A stretch of DNA of 64,000 nucleotides from Vibrio ishigakensis (GCF_024347675.1 NZ_AP024882.1:1488001-1552000); one strand, 5' to 3'; numbered from the stretch's first letter, positions 26,983-35,600 are shown. A program made the numbers and translations. Notes: a model not told the origin generated them from the sequence alone.

Positions 26983-27199
26983 TACAACACTGATTAAGCT
27001 AAAACATTGTTGTATCTAATTTTCTAATTGAGATTAGATAAGCCTCACCTATAGTTTTAGTGTTCTACAAACGCTAAAACTCAGCCGTTTCAAAGGCTTA
27101 GTTACAGTGTTCGATGGCAATAAAGCGAATCTTTCGCTGGTTGACGTGTTTAAGAATTCAGTTTTTAAAACCTTGTTATCTCAGATTCTAAACTGAATT
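26983..27199. repeat. Hairpin-rich intergenic region (candidate structured leader RNA)
   Basis: The 329-bp gap 26908-27236 contains six inverted repeats in a row: TACAACA/TGTTGTA (26983-26989 with 27008-27014), TATCTAAT/ATTAGATA (27013-27020 with 27033-27040), AGTTTTAGTG/CGCTAAAACT (27053-27062 with 27072-27081, one mismatch), CTCAGCC/GGCTTAG (27080-27086 with 27095-27101, one mismatch), AGCGAA/TTCGCT (27124-27129 with 27133-27138) and AATTCAGTTT/AAACTGAATT (27155-27164 with 27190-27199). None has a classic U-tract. Read on the minus strand it is the leader of the coiled-coil gene. I recognise no known riboswitch, integron attC or transposon end. Confidence 0.5.
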
Positions 27200-27236
27200 G
27201 CTCGCAATAAGAATGGATTCACAAAACTATAATGGT

Positions 27237-27938
27237 CTAGTTGCGATCTAGATAACCAGCAACAGTCTGAACCGGTTGAAACTCCCCTCTTTTTGTCAGC
27301 CAAACCGCAACCGCATCGGCACCTTGAATGTCATTTGGCATAAATGACCACTCGCCCTTACCCAGTTTCTGCTGCTCTTCTAGCACCACAAAATCGTGGC
27401 TCAGGGTTCGCCCACGGTTTTCACCGCGTTTCACTTCTGTAGTTTCATCTAAGGCAAGCCAGACTATAGTGGCAACATATTCACTGTTGTCACTAAAACG
27501 AAGTCTATAGTCCATGTTTTGATTCACCAGCGTCAATGTCTTGGCATCGGGCGCAGAAGATAATGGAAGTTTTCTCTGGCTGCGGTAAAAGAACCCCTTC
27601 CACTCTTGGCCATCAACTACAAACCCAGGCGTGTAGACACTGCCCAGTACTCCGTAAGAGCGATACAGTCTTTGCTTCTGACTAAATGCGGGATTGGCGA
27701 ACCTGTCTTTCCAACCAATATAGTCCCAGTAGTCGACGTGGTAGGCAGTAGGGATGACCTCCTCCCACAACCCACTGTGTCCCTTGAACTTAGAGAGGTA
27801 TCTATCAGCTGGCGGGCAACTCGAGCACCCTTCAGAGGTAAAGAGTTGTACTAATTGAGCAGGTTGCCCTGAATGACTCCAGGTTTGTGCAAACAGAGTA
27901 AACGGCGCTAAGGCAAGCAACAAGGTAAGAGTGCGCAT
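27237..27938 (-). CDS. DUF1223 family secreted protein
   Basis: A 233-residue exported protein with a signal peptide (MRTLTLLLALAPFTLFA) and the family opening VQLFTSEGCSSCPPADRYLSKF, a thioredoxin-like CxxC. Further conserved pieces are AYHVDYWDYIGWKDRFA and YTPGFVVDGQEWKG. The function of DUF1223 is unknown, though the fold suggests a redox role in the periplasm. GAGGAAGATT precedes the ATG. Confidence 0.88.
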   Translation of the reverse strand: MRTLTLLLALAPFTLFAQTWSHSGQPAQLVQLFTSEGCSSCPPADRYLSKFKGHSGLWEEVIPTAYHVDYWDYIGWKDRFANPAFSQKQRLYRSYGVLGSVYTPGFVVDGQEWKGFFYRSQRKLPLSSAPDAKTLTLVNQNMDYRLRFSDNSEYVATIVWLALDETTEVKRGENRGRTLSHDFVVLEEQQKLGKGEWSFMPNDIQGADAVAVWLTKRGEFQPVQTVAGYLDRN

Positions 27939-28039
27939 AATCTTCCTCCAATGAAGGCTCTCTCTTGTTTAGACCTTGAACTGGCGCATTTCCTTTCGCA
28001 CAATGTCTAAAGAGGATTATACCGAGTAAGGAATGCAAT

Positions 28040-28618
28040 GTGTGTGGCAGAATGAATATTACTGATGACCCGCTCGCGCTTTGGATCAGCGAAAATCTGG
28101 GGATATCCTTTCGCTCGCAAGCAAACCATGATTTCAGACCCACTCAATCGACGCGTCTGATCAGTGCGGATTTAAACGTTCATGATTCGAACTGGGGTAT
28201 TCATCCAAACTGGTCCGATAAAATCATTATCAATGCACGTAGCGAGACCTTGCTCAGCAAACCCTTGTTCGCCAACCATTTTAAACGTCGAGTCTTGGTT
28301 CCCTGTAGTGGATGGTACGAGTGGTGTAATACACCATCGGGAAAACAGAAAACCCTATTCTCACCCAATAATGACTCGCAGTTTTTAATGGCTGGTTTAG
28401 AGGTAGAGCCCCAACGGTTTGTCACCCTGACACGCAAGCCAACAACCGAGTATCAAGCCTATCATCACAGAATGCCTATGCTCATCCACGTTGACCAAGC
28501 CAAAGCATGGTTAAGTAATGACGAGCTGGCGAGAGAGAGCCTTGAACGGCCTTGGGATTATTCATTTACCAGTGAAGCTGAGTCCATAGCTCCCCAGCAA
28601 AACTATTCGCTATTCTAG
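28040..28618 (+). CDS. yedK: SRAP-family abasic-site DNA-protein crosslink protein (YedK-like)
   Basis: A 192-residue protein of the SRAP/HMCES family, which traps abasic sites in single-stranded DNA through a covalent thiazolidine link to the N-terminal cysteine. The start is GTG at 28040, with AAGGA just upstream; it is required because Cys2 (MCGRM) is the catalytic residue, while the ATG at 28038 is in another frame. Other family motifs are NARSETL, VPCSGWYEW and YHHRMPMLI (catalytic His). No LexA box is obvious in the short upstream gap. Confidence 0.93.
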   Translation: MCGRMNITDDPLALWISENLGISFRSQANHDFRPTQSTRLISADLNVHDSNWGIHPNWSDKIIINARSETLLSKPLFANHFKRRVLVPCSGWYEWCNTPSGKQKTLFSPNNDSQFLMAGLEVEPQRFVTLTRKPTTEYQAYHHRMPMLIHVDQAKAWLSNDELARESLERPWDYSFTSEAESIAPQQNYSLF

Positions 28619-29448
28619 CTATTAAGGTTCGTTTGCTCTGCCGCGATGGCCTTTAGGTTTTCGACTATATCTTCGAATCTCTGTTTATCAGCTTCAGAGT
28701 AGAAAAGTAGCTGCCCATCTTGTATGGTCCAAGCCTCTCTATCAGCATCCAGCATAGTGATTATGCTTTTCACTTCTTTTAACGCCGCAAGCTCTGACTT
28801 CCAGATCTCTTTTTGCAGCTGTGATTGAACAATCAGATCATTGATGTATTCAGTCTCGACTTTTGCGCTAGCCTCAGAGTCATACAGCTGCTGTTCAAGT
28901 TCGTGAACGCGTTGTTGCGTCTGAAGAAGGTGCTGTAGAATGGCCTGGCGCGTCTCTTCAATAATAAAATAGCTCTCTACAAGGTCAGTGTCCTGCTGAA
29001 GGCGGGAGATATCCAAGATGGTGTACCAACCTGCTTCCAATACCGCTTGCTGATAGCTTTGATTAAGGTCAGTAACCTCAAGCAAGCTGCTACTATTGCC
29101 CTGGTCGACTATCACTCTTTGACTCATACCCGACGAGAAAATCGGTTCTATATATTGGGTTTGATTAGATTGCGTAGAAAAGAAACGGCCAACACCAAGC
29201 GCAAGTATGATCACAACCAATGCCCAAGCGGCCCTTATGGTACGTCTTGCGCTGGTAAAGAAGATAAGAAGAAGACCCCAAGAAAATAGGATCGAAGCGA
29301 TCCATTGCCCGCTGTTGCTGACAAAGGATGAGGATTCAAGTTTTGCCACATAACCTTGGTAAAACGAGAGTGATGTGACAATCAGCAATCCCACTAGAAA
29401 GTAGGACAGGCTTGAGAGGGTTGCGACACCCCGCAATCGTCGTTTCAT
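28615..29448 (-). CDS. Membrane-anchored coiled-coil protein of unknown function
   Basis: A 277-residue protein that I do not recognise. There are about three transmembrane helices in the first 90 residues (SSLSYFLVGLLIVTSLSFYQ, WIASILFSWGLLLIFFTS, AAWALVVIILALGVG). A soluble part follows whose last ~130 residues are predicted from heptad pattern to be coiled coil (LLQTQQRVHELEQQLYDSEAS...). AAGGAATGC precedes the ATG. Its stop overlaps the SRAP gene stop by a few bases, tail to tail. Confidence 0.75.
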   Translation of the reverse strand: MKRRLRGVATLSSLSYFLVGLLIVTSLSFYQGYVAKLESSSFVSNSGQWIASILFSWGLLLIFFTSARRTIRAAWALVVIILALGVGRFFSTQSNQTQYIEPIFSSGMSQRVIVDQGNSSSLLEVTDLNQSYQQAVLEAGWYTILDISRLQQDTDLVESYFIIEETRQAILQHLLQTQQRVHELEQQLYDSEASAKVETEYINDLIVQSQLQKEIWKSELAALKEVKSIITMLDADREAWTIQDGQLLFYSEADKQRFEDIVENLKAIAAEQTNLNS

Positions 29449-29599
29449 ATAGCATTCCTTGCTAATTGGCTTGCACCATTTTTTAAAGCATTACTGGCCT
29501 CTTCCTGACGCCTTTACACTTTTATACCCGAGTCGCTTAGGTTGATTCCATTAACACTAAAGGGCTCGGGCATACTCAATAACAATAGATGAGTTAAAT

Positions 29600-30361
29600 C
29601 TAGTTGTCGAACCAGTTTAGCTCTTTGTGGAGACTTGTCACACTGCCAACTACGATAAGTGACGGACTGATCGCCTGAGTAGCTAGGTCAGCAAGACAAT
29701 CTAGTGTTCCGGTTAACACGCGCTGTCTTGGCGTAGTACCGCGCTCAATGATCGCAACCGATGTCTCGCCGCTCAAACCGTGATTCATCAACCTAGCTTG
29801 AATGTTTGGACTCTCTTTCAGACCCATATAGAACACAAGGGTGGTATTGCCTTTTGCCAGACCATTCCAATCTACATCCATGCCCTCTTTCTTAAGATGG
29901 CCAGTGATGAAATGAACACTTTGTGCATGGTCTCTATGAGTTAGAGGGATACCTGCATACGCGGTACAACCTGCTGCAGCAGTAATACCTGGAACTACCT
30001 CGTAAGGGATAGACTCAAGGGCTAGTTTTTCTAGCTCTTCCCCACCACGACCGAAGATAAAAGGGTCACCGCCTTTAAGACGCACTACATGCTTGTTCTC
30101 TTGAGCTTTAACCACCAGTACTTGGTTAATTTGGTCTTGAGGGACGCAGTGGTGGTTGAGCTTTTTACCTACATAGATAAGTTCAGCATCTTGGTTCACC
30201 ATGCTCATGATTTCATCAGAAACCAAGCGATCATAAACCACAACCTCTGCCTTTTGGATCAAGCGCAGCGCTTTCACCGTCAGTAGATCCGGGTCACCTG
30301 GGCCAGCTCCGACCAAAGAGACAAATCCACCTTGATTTGCAGTAGTTGTAGTCATTGTCAT
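29600..30361 (-). CDS. cobA: Uroporphyrinogen-III C-methyltransferase
   Basis: A 253-residue SAM-dependent enzyme that makes precorrin-2, the first step to siroheme. Motifs are [71 protein letters not shown] and FYMGLKE. It is the one-domain form, without the CysG oxidase/chelatase part. As the last gene of nirB-nirD-nirC-cobA it would supply siroheme to NirB. The 134-bp gap before it holds a very long hairpin and a terminator-like stem. Confidence 0.95.
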   Translation of the reverse strand: MTMTTTTANQGGFVSLVGAGPGDPDLLTVKALRLIQKAEVVVYDRLVSDEIMSMVNQDAELIYVGKKLNHHCVPQDQINQVLVVKAQENKHVVRLKGGDPFIFGRGGEELEKLALESIPYEVVPGITAAAGCTAYAGIPLTHRDHAQSVHFITGHLKKEGMDVDWNGLAKGNTTLVFYMGLKESPNIQARLMNHGLSGETSVAIIERGTTPRQRVLTGTLDCLADLATQAISPSLIVVGSVTSLHKELNWFDN

Positions 30362-30403
30362 AGTGATAACTCGCTATATCTGGGCAGAACGTGTCTGCAC
30401 TTA

Positions 30404-30456
30404 AATTGTTTATAACGAGTAACCCGTCATCTTCGGGCTACTGGTTATAAACAATT
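30404..30456. repeat. Long inverted repeat between nirC and cobA
   Basis: Two 23-base arms (30404-30426 and 30434-30456) pair at 21 of 23 positions around a 7-base loop. The stem begins AATTGTTTATAAC and ends CCCG/CGGG. It would form a strong hairpin in either transcript. It abuts a second hairpin at 30456-30477. Confidence 0.85.
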
Positions 30457-30477
30457 GCCCCACCCTTAGGTGAGGCA
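30456..30477 (-). terminator. Terminator-like hairpin after nirC
   Basis: TGCCTCACC pairs with GGTGGGGCA on the minus strand around TAAG, then AATTGTTTAT. The U-tract is weak, so it may attenuate rather than stop transcription into cobA. Confidence 0.5.
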
Positions 30478-30495
30478 AGCATCTATAAATCGAAA

Positions 30496-31341
30496 TTAAC
30501 GCTGTTCAGCTAGCTTTACTTCAACTTGTTCTTCCGCATCGATTGCTGGCGCAGTCTTAGCGTGAGTTAGGTAAAGTGGGATACAAGTGAACAGTAGACC
30601 ACCTACTAGGTTACCTAGGATAGTTGGGATAAGGTTGAAGTTTAGGTAAGTCGCCATACCAAAATCAGCACCTAGCATCATACCTAGTGGGAATAGGAAC
30701 ATGTTTACTACTGTGTGTTCGAATACTAGTGCGAAGAAGATGAAGATTGGTAGCCACATTGCTGCAATCTTACCTGCAACGGTACGTGCAGTCATGTTAC
30801 CCACAACACCTAGACAAACCATAAGGTTACAGAAGATGCCGCGAACAAAACATGTGATCCAGCCATCAGCACCTAGGTTTTCAAAACCAACGGTTCGTGC
30901 TGTAGAAACTGCGATGAACTTCTGAGCTACCGCGTTAGGGTCGATAGAGAAGTTAGCGGTTAGAGATACTGCAATTAGGTATGCAACGATAAGTGAACCG
31001 ATAAGGTTACCAAGACCAACAAGACCCCAGCAGCGAAGTACGCGACCCCAAGTAACGCCTGGACGGTTTTCAAATTTAGCTAGAGGAGCAAGACCAAATA
31101 CACCCGTTACTAGGTCATAACCCATAAGGCTAAGAATACAGAAGCCCACTGGGAACACGAGTGCGCCCACGATACCGATACCGGTTTGCGTGATAGTAGT
31201 GATAGCTACTACTACAGCAAGAGACAGGATAATACCCGCCATAGTACCGCGAAGGATCAGGTCACGAGTGCTGGTTTTTACTTTCGCTTCACCAACATCG
31301 ATCATGGTTTGAACAAATTCTGCAGGTTTTAGATCGTTCAT
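30496..31341 (-). CDS. nirC: Formate/nitrite transporter family channel (NirC-like)
   Basis: A 281-residue pentameric-channel family member with about six membrane helices. It opens LKPAEFVQTMIDVGEAKVKTSTRDLILRGTMAG and later carries the FNT segment GNLIGSLIVAYLIAVSLT. The conserved central-histidine region is around FALVFEHTVVNMFLFPLGMMLGADF. Because it sits behind nirBD it probably imports nitrite; the sequence alone does not exclude formate. It ends in a charged C-terminal tail (DAEEQVEVKLAEQR). Confidence 0.88.
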   Translation of the reverse strand: MNDLKPAEFVQTMIDVGEAKVKTSTRDLILRGTMAGIILSLAVVVAITTITQTGIGIVGALVFPVGFCILSLMGYDLVTGVFGLAPLAKFENRPGVTWGRVLRCWGLVGLGNLIGSLIVAYLIAVSLTANFSIDPNAVAQKFIAVSTARTVGFENLGADGWITCFVRGIFCNLMVCLGVVGNMTARTVAGKIAAMWLPIFIFFALVFEHTVVNMFLFPLGMMLGADFGMATYLNFNLIPTILGNLVGGLLFTCIPLYLTHAKTAPAIDAEEQVEVKLAEQR

Positions 31342-31387
31342 TTTCTTTCCTAAAAATGTAAAAGTTAAAAGTTAAAATTGAATAGGT

Positions 31388-31454
31388 AAGCGTTCCCGAG
31401 GTCGGATGCGCACCAAAGCCCCCACTTGTGCGCACCCTAGTGTCGAAAACGCTT
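31388..31454. repeat. Nested inverted repeats between nirD and nirC
   Basis: AAGCGTT (31388-31394) pairs with AACGCTT (31448-31454) and, inside it, TGCGCAC (31407-31413) pairs with GTGCGCA (31428-31434). The nested arrangement predicts one long stem-loop in the nirD-nirC intercistronic mRNA. There is no U-tract. Confidence 0.65.
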
Positions 31455-31469
31455 CGACTATTAAATTTC

Positions 31470-31793
31470 TTATGCAGAAACTTCTACTTGGCCCTTAGTC
31501 ACGCGCGCTTTGTATGCTTTCACACTAAAGCTCTCGTCTTCCATGCAGGCACCTGTCGCAAGGTTGAAGCGCTGCTTCTTAAGTGGACTAGCCACCCAAA
31601 GCTGCTCATCGTGCTCAACGATAAGGCCGCGAGAAAGTACGTTCGACTTGTAGAACGGGTCCATGTTGTTGATTGCAAACACTTCTTCAGTCGCACGTGG
31701 ACGGAAGATTGCAACCTGTTCACCGTTCAGCAGAGCAACTACGCCCGTGCCAGGGATGATGTCTTCGATTTTACAAACTTTTGTAAATGCCAT
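31470..31793 (-). CDS. nirD: NADH nitrite reductase small subunit
   Basis: A 107-residue Rieske-fold protein without the iron-sulfur ligands, as expected for NirD: IPGTGVVALLNGEQVAIFRP, FAINNMDPFYKSNVLSRGLIVEHDEQLWVASPLKKQRFNLATGACMEDE. It partners with NirB in NADH-dependent reduction of nitrite to ammonium in the cytoplasm. It lies 14 bp after nirB. Confidence 0.96.
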   Translation of the reverse strand: MAFTKVCKIEDIIPGTGVVALLNGEQVAIFRPRATEEVFAINNMDPFYKSNVLSRGLIVEHDEQLWVASPLKKQRFNLATGACMEDESFSVKAYKARVTKGQVEVSA

Positions 31794-31807
31794 GATGTCG
31801 TCTCCCC

Positions 31808-34363
31808 TTACACCAATTCAACGTGAAGGATATCGCCCTTCGCTTCTGGGTGTTTTTCAGTGAACGTTGCTGGACGGTGTTGATCACGCTCAGAAACAAA
31901 TACCACGTTGTCGTCACGCTCGTCAGAGTTAACGAAGTGAGCAAAACGCTTAAGTTGAGTTTCATCGTTGATAGTGTCAGTCCACTCACAACGGAACTCT
32001 TCTACTAGTTTCGCGATATCCGCTTCTAGCTGGTCGTTGATGCCTAGCTTGTCTTCGATAACCACTTCACGTAGGTAATCGATCCCACCTTCAAGGTTCT
32101 CGAACCAAGTAGAGGTGCGCTGTAGCGGCGCAGCTGTACGGATGTAGAACATCATGAAGCGGTCGATGTACTTGATTAGGGTCTCTTGATCTAGGTCGCC
32201 TGCAAGTAGTGTTGCGTGACGAGGTTTCATACCGCCGTTACCACACACATACATGTTCCAACCAGCATCGGTTGCAATGATGCCAAGGTCTTTACCTTGC
32301 GCTTCCGCACACTCACGAGTACAGCCCGATACACCGAACTTCATCTTATGAGGAGTACGGATACCCTTGTAACGGTTCTCGATCATTACGCCCAGACCTA
32401 CAGAGTCTTGAACGCCGTAACGACACCAGGTAGAACCCACACAGGTCTTAGCCATACGCAACGCTTTCGCATACGCTTGACCGGTTTCATAGCCCGCAGC
32501 GACTAGCTTCTTCCAGATTGCTGGAAGGTCATCTTTTTGCGCGCCAAATAGACCGATACGCTGTGCACCAGTGATCTTGGTGTAAAGGTTGTACTCAGCC
32601 GCAACCTCAGCAAGTACTGCTAGAGCTTGTGGAGTTACCTCACCACCCGCCATACGAGGGATCACAGAGTAAGTACCGTCTTTTTGCATGTTACCTAGGA
32701 AGTTATCGTTGGTATCGTGCAGTTTAACTAGAGACGGCTTAAGGATGTGATCACCCCAAACTGACGCTAGGATAGAACCAGCTAGAGGCTTACAGACCTC
32801 ACAGCCATAGCCCGTACCGTGCTTCTCAAGTAGCTCTTCGAACGACTTGATTTCACCGATGCGTACTAGATGGAATAGCTCTTGACGAGAATAAGCAAAG
32901 TGCTCACATACGTCGGCTTTAACCTCAACACCCGCTTTTTCAAGCTCAGCATTAAGAACAGAAGTCACTAGTGGGATACAACCGCCACAGCCAGTGCCTG
33001 CGCCTGTTACCGCTTTGATATCACCGATGGTGTGGTGACCTTGAGCTACAGCTTCCGCAATCTTGCCCTTAGTTACGTCAAAGCAAGAACAGATAACCGC
33101 AGACTCAGGAAGTGCATCTGCACCTAGAGTCGGTTTCTCTGCGCCAGCGTGCGCAGGAAGGATTAGCGTATCTGGGTGCTCTGGTAGGTCGATTTCGTTC
33201 AGCATTAGCTGTAGAAGATCGCCGTAGTCAGAGGTATCACCAACCATTACTGCGCCAAGAAGTTTCTTGTTGTCTTCAGAAACGATAAGACGCTTGTACA
33301 CTTCTAGCTCTTCGTTTTGGTAAACGTAGCTCTTACAACCAGGAGTACGACCGTTTGCATCGCCGATAGAGCCAACTTTAACGCCCAGAAGCTTAAGCTT
33401 CGCAGACATGTCAGCACCTTCAAATTTGCTGTCGTTACCCACTAGGTGATCAACTGCAACAGTAGCCATCTTGTAGCCAGGAGCTACTAGGCCGTAGAAC
33501 ATCTCGTTCCAAGATGCACACTCACCGATAGCGTAGATGCTTTCATCAGAAGTCTGACAGTTGTCGTTGATAGCGATACCACCGCGAGGAGCGATGTCTA
33601 GGTTCATTTCACGCGCTAGTTTGTCTTGAGGACGGATACCAGCAGAGAATACGATGAAGTCAGTCTCAAGCTCAGTACCGTCAGCAAAACGCATTACGTT
33701 ACGTGCTTTTGCACCCTCAGGAGCGATCTCAAGAGTGTTCTTGCTGGTGTGAACCTGAACGCCCATGCTTTCGATCTTCTGACGAAGTTGATTACCACCA
33801 GCTTGGTCAAGTTGCTCAGCCATTAGCTTAGGAGCAAACTCAACAACGTGAGTCTCTACGCCTAGAGCTTTTAGTGCGCCAGCAGCCTCAAGACCTAGTA
33901 GACCACCACCGATTACCACACCAACCTTGCTCTTCTTAGCGCATGCTTCGATAGCTTTTAGGTCTTCAATAGTACGGTAAACAAAGCAGTCTTTGCTTTC
34001 ACGGCCTTTGATAGGTGGAACGAACGGGAATGAGCCTGTTGCCATGATGAGCTTGTCATACTGGACTTCACGGCCGGTGCTTGAATAGACGATGTTCTTT
34101 TCACGGTTAACGTTGATAGCACGCTCACCGATTAGCATGTTGATACCATGCTTCTCGTAAAAACCTTCTTTTACAAGAGACAATTCGTCCGCAGTGTGAT
34201 GGGAGAAATAAGAGGAAAGGTGAACACGATCATAAGCCTTTCTTGGCTCTTCACAGAACACGGTGATATCCATGTTTGTGACATCTGTTTTTTCAACCAG
34301 ATCTTCAATATAACGGTGTCCCACCATGCCGTTACCGATGATAACTAGCTTCATCTTGCTCAT
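31808..34363 (-). CDS. nirB: NADH nitrite reductase large subunit
   Basis: An 851-residue cytoplasmic flavoprotein and siroheme enzyme reducing nitrite to ammonium. The order is: FAD loop KLVIIGNGMVGHRYIEDL; NAD loop VGVVIGGGLLGLEAAGALKALG; a BFD-like [2Fe-2S] region with ICSCFDVTKG and GAGTGCGGCIPLV; and the siroheme/4Fe-4S region with CVGSTWCRYG and GVSGCTRECAEAQGKDLG. The upstream FNR and NarP-type sites fit induction by nitrite or nitrate without oxygen. It is the first gene of the nir operon. Confidence 0.97.
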   Translation of the reverse strand: MSKMKLVIIGNGMVGHRYIEDLVEKTDVTNMDITVFCEEPRKAYDRVHLSSYFSHHTADELSLVKEGFYEKHGINMLIGERAINVNREKNIVYSSTGREVQYDKLIMATGSFPFVPPIKGRESKDCFVYRTIEDLKAIEACAKKSKVGVVIGGGLLGLEAAGALKALGVETHVVEFAPKLMAEQLDQAGGNQLRQKIESMGVQVHTSKNTLEIAPEGAKARNVMRFADGTELETDFIVFSAGIRPQDKLAREMNLDIAPRGGIAINDNCQTSDESIYAIGECASWNEMFYGLVAPGYKMATVAVDHLVGNDSKFEGADMSAKLKLLGVKVGSIGDANGRTPGCKSYVYQNEELEVYKRLIVSEDNKKLLGAVMVGDTSDYGDLLQLMLNEIDLPEHPDTLILPAHAGAEKPTLGADALPESAVICSCFDVTKGKIAEAVAQGHHTIGDIKAVTGAGTGCGGCIPLVTSVLNAELEKAGVEVKADVCEHFAYSRQELFHLVRIGEIKSFEELLEKHGTGYGCEVCKPLAGSILASVWGDHILKPSLVKLHDTNDNFLGNMQKDGTYSVIPRMAGGEVTPQALAVLAEVAAEYNLYTKITGAQRIGLFGAQKDDLPAIWKKLVAAGYETGQAYAKALRMAKTCVGSTWCRYGVQDSVGLGVMIENRYKGIRTPHKMKFGVSGCTRECAEAQGKDLGIIATDAGWNMYVCGNGGMKPRHATLLAGDLDQETLIKYIDRFMMFYIRTAAPLQRTSTWFENLEGGIDYLREVVIEDKLGINDQLEADIAKLVEEFRCEWTDTINDETQLKRFAHFVNSDERDDNVVFVSERDQHRPATFTEKHPEAKGDILHVELV

Positions 34364-34399
34364 AGCGGTTCCTTAATTTTATATAACTAAACTGCGTGC

Positions 34400-34406
34400 G
34401 ATTTTA
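34400..34406 (-). promoter_or_regulatory. Predicted -10 element of nirB
   Basis: TAAAAT on the minus strand lies where the FNR site predicts a start point near 34393 if FNR binds at -41.5. This is a positional inference. Confidence 0.45.
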
Positions 34407-34427
34407 GGTATGCATTGATATGCAGAA

Positions 34428-34441
34428 TTGATCTAAATCAA
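34428..34441. promoter_or_regulatory. Perfect FNR site upstream of nirB
   Basis: TTGATCTAAATCAA matches TTGAT-N4-ATCAA exactly. It is centred about 71 bp before the nirB start codon and could also affect the divergent adenosine deaminase gene. Confidence 0.88.
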
Positions 34442-34454
34442 TTTCCAAAAAAAA

Positions 34455-34470
34455 TACCCCCTTTTGGGTA
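34455..34470. promoter_or_regulatory. NarL/NarP 7-2-7 site upstream of nirB
   Basis: TACCCCC-TT-TTGGGTA is an inverted pair of heptamers with a 2-base spacer, the form bound by NarP and NarL. Its centre is 28 bp from the FNR site centre. Confidence 0.75.
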
Positions 34471-34604
34471 TTTGTCATACAAGACTACAAATAACTTATT
34501 GATTTTATTAAGTGTAAATTTATGAATAACTTAGACAATTTGTATCACTGACCTCAAATTGTTAGAATTATTCGGTACAAAATCATTGACAAAAAGCTCA
34601 TCAA

Positions 34605-35600
34605 ATGAATTATTTCGAACTTCAAAAAATTGATCTTCACTGCCATCTAGACGGCAGTGTTCGCCCCTCCACCATCATCGACTTGGCTCAAATACAAAAC
34701 ACAGAAATTCCCAGCCAAGATGAGGCGATAATTGGCGAAATGATGATTGCTCCCGAAACCTGCAACGACCTGCAAGAATACCTAACCCGTTTTGACCTTC
34801 CTCTTAAGGTAATGCAAACCGTTGAAGCTTTAGAGCGTATTACTTACGAGCTTTATCAAGACGCGGCCGAAGAAAACGTAAAGTATATGGAAGTGCGCTT
34901 TGCCCCGCTGCTGCATACCAGCAAAGGCCTCTCCGTTACCCAAATCATCGAAGCAGTGGTTAAAGGGTTAATGCGTGCAGAACAAGATTTCGATATTCAC
35001 GGCAATATCATCGTCTGCGCCCTACGCACCATGCCTACTGAAACCATCAAACCAATGCTCGATGAGTGTCAGCCATTCTTAAACAAGGGTGTATGTGCAT
35101 TCGACCTAGCGGGAGCAGAATTACCAGGGTTCTGTCATGACTTTGTAGAGCATGCTGAGTACGCTCGTAAACTAGGCTTTAACATCACTATTCACGCGGG
35201 TGAGCAAGGTGAAGGGCAAAACGTAGAAGATGCCATTAAGCTACTACACGCACAGCGCGTCGGTCACGGCATTCATATCAAGAACCACGCGGGTGGCTAC
35301 AAGGCGGTAGAAGATGGCAACATCGGACTTGAGACCTGCCCTAGCAGTAACGTGCAAACCAAGGCAGTAGCAAGCCTTAGTGAACACCCAGCAGCAGACT
35401 TCTACCATAAGGGGTTGCCAGTAACCATCAACACAGATAACCGCACAGTATCGAATACCACTATGACCAAAGAGGTTCAGAAGGTAATCGAGAACTTCAA
35501 ACTGACTGAAGAAGACTACAAAGCCATCTATCTACAATCTGTAGAACAGAGCTTTGCAAGCCTTGAAGTGAAACAAAGCCTGATTGCTAAGCTAGGCTAA
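34605..35600 (+). CDS. add: Adenosine deaminase, Firmicutes-like type
   Basis: A 331-residue amidohydrolase converting (deoxy)adenosine to inosine. The zinc ligands are His12 and His14 (DLHCHLDGS), the HAGEQGEGQ segment carries the catalytic His and Glu, RVGHGIHI and TCPSSNVQT follow, and the aspartate is at about residue 278. In this region the usual proteobacterial TDDP is replaced by INTDNRTVS, a form I associate with Firmicutes enzymes, so the second aspartate is Asn. It differs strongly from the common Vibrio Add and may be a transferred or paralogous copy. It is divergent from nirB and has a weak Shine-Dalgarno. Confidence 0.88.
   Translation: MNYFELQKIDLHCHLDGSVRPSTIIDLAQIQNTEIPSQDEAIIGEMMIAPETCNDLQEYLTRFDLPLKVMQTVEALERITYELYQDAAEENVKYMEVRFAPLLHTSKGLSVTQIIEAVVKGLMRAEQDFDIHGNIIVCALRTMPTETIKPMLDECQPFLNKGVCAFDLAGAELPGFCHDFVEHAEYARKLGFNITIHAGEQGEGQNVEDAIKLLHAQRVGHGIHIKNHAGGYKAVEDGNIGLETCPSSNVQTKAVASLSEHPAADFYHKGLPVTINTDNRTVSNTTMTKEVQKVIENFKLTEEDYKAIYLQSVEQSFASLEVKQSLIAKLG

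Noticed and set aside
26908..27236. Possible integron attC (VCR-like) site
   Set aside because: The hairpins lack the conserved core-site sequences (RYYYAAC and GTTRRRY ends) and no integrase or cassette array is present.
28038..28040. ATG as start of the SRAP protein
   Set aside because: It is out of frame with the family sequence; the GTG at 28040 gives the required N-terminal Cys2.
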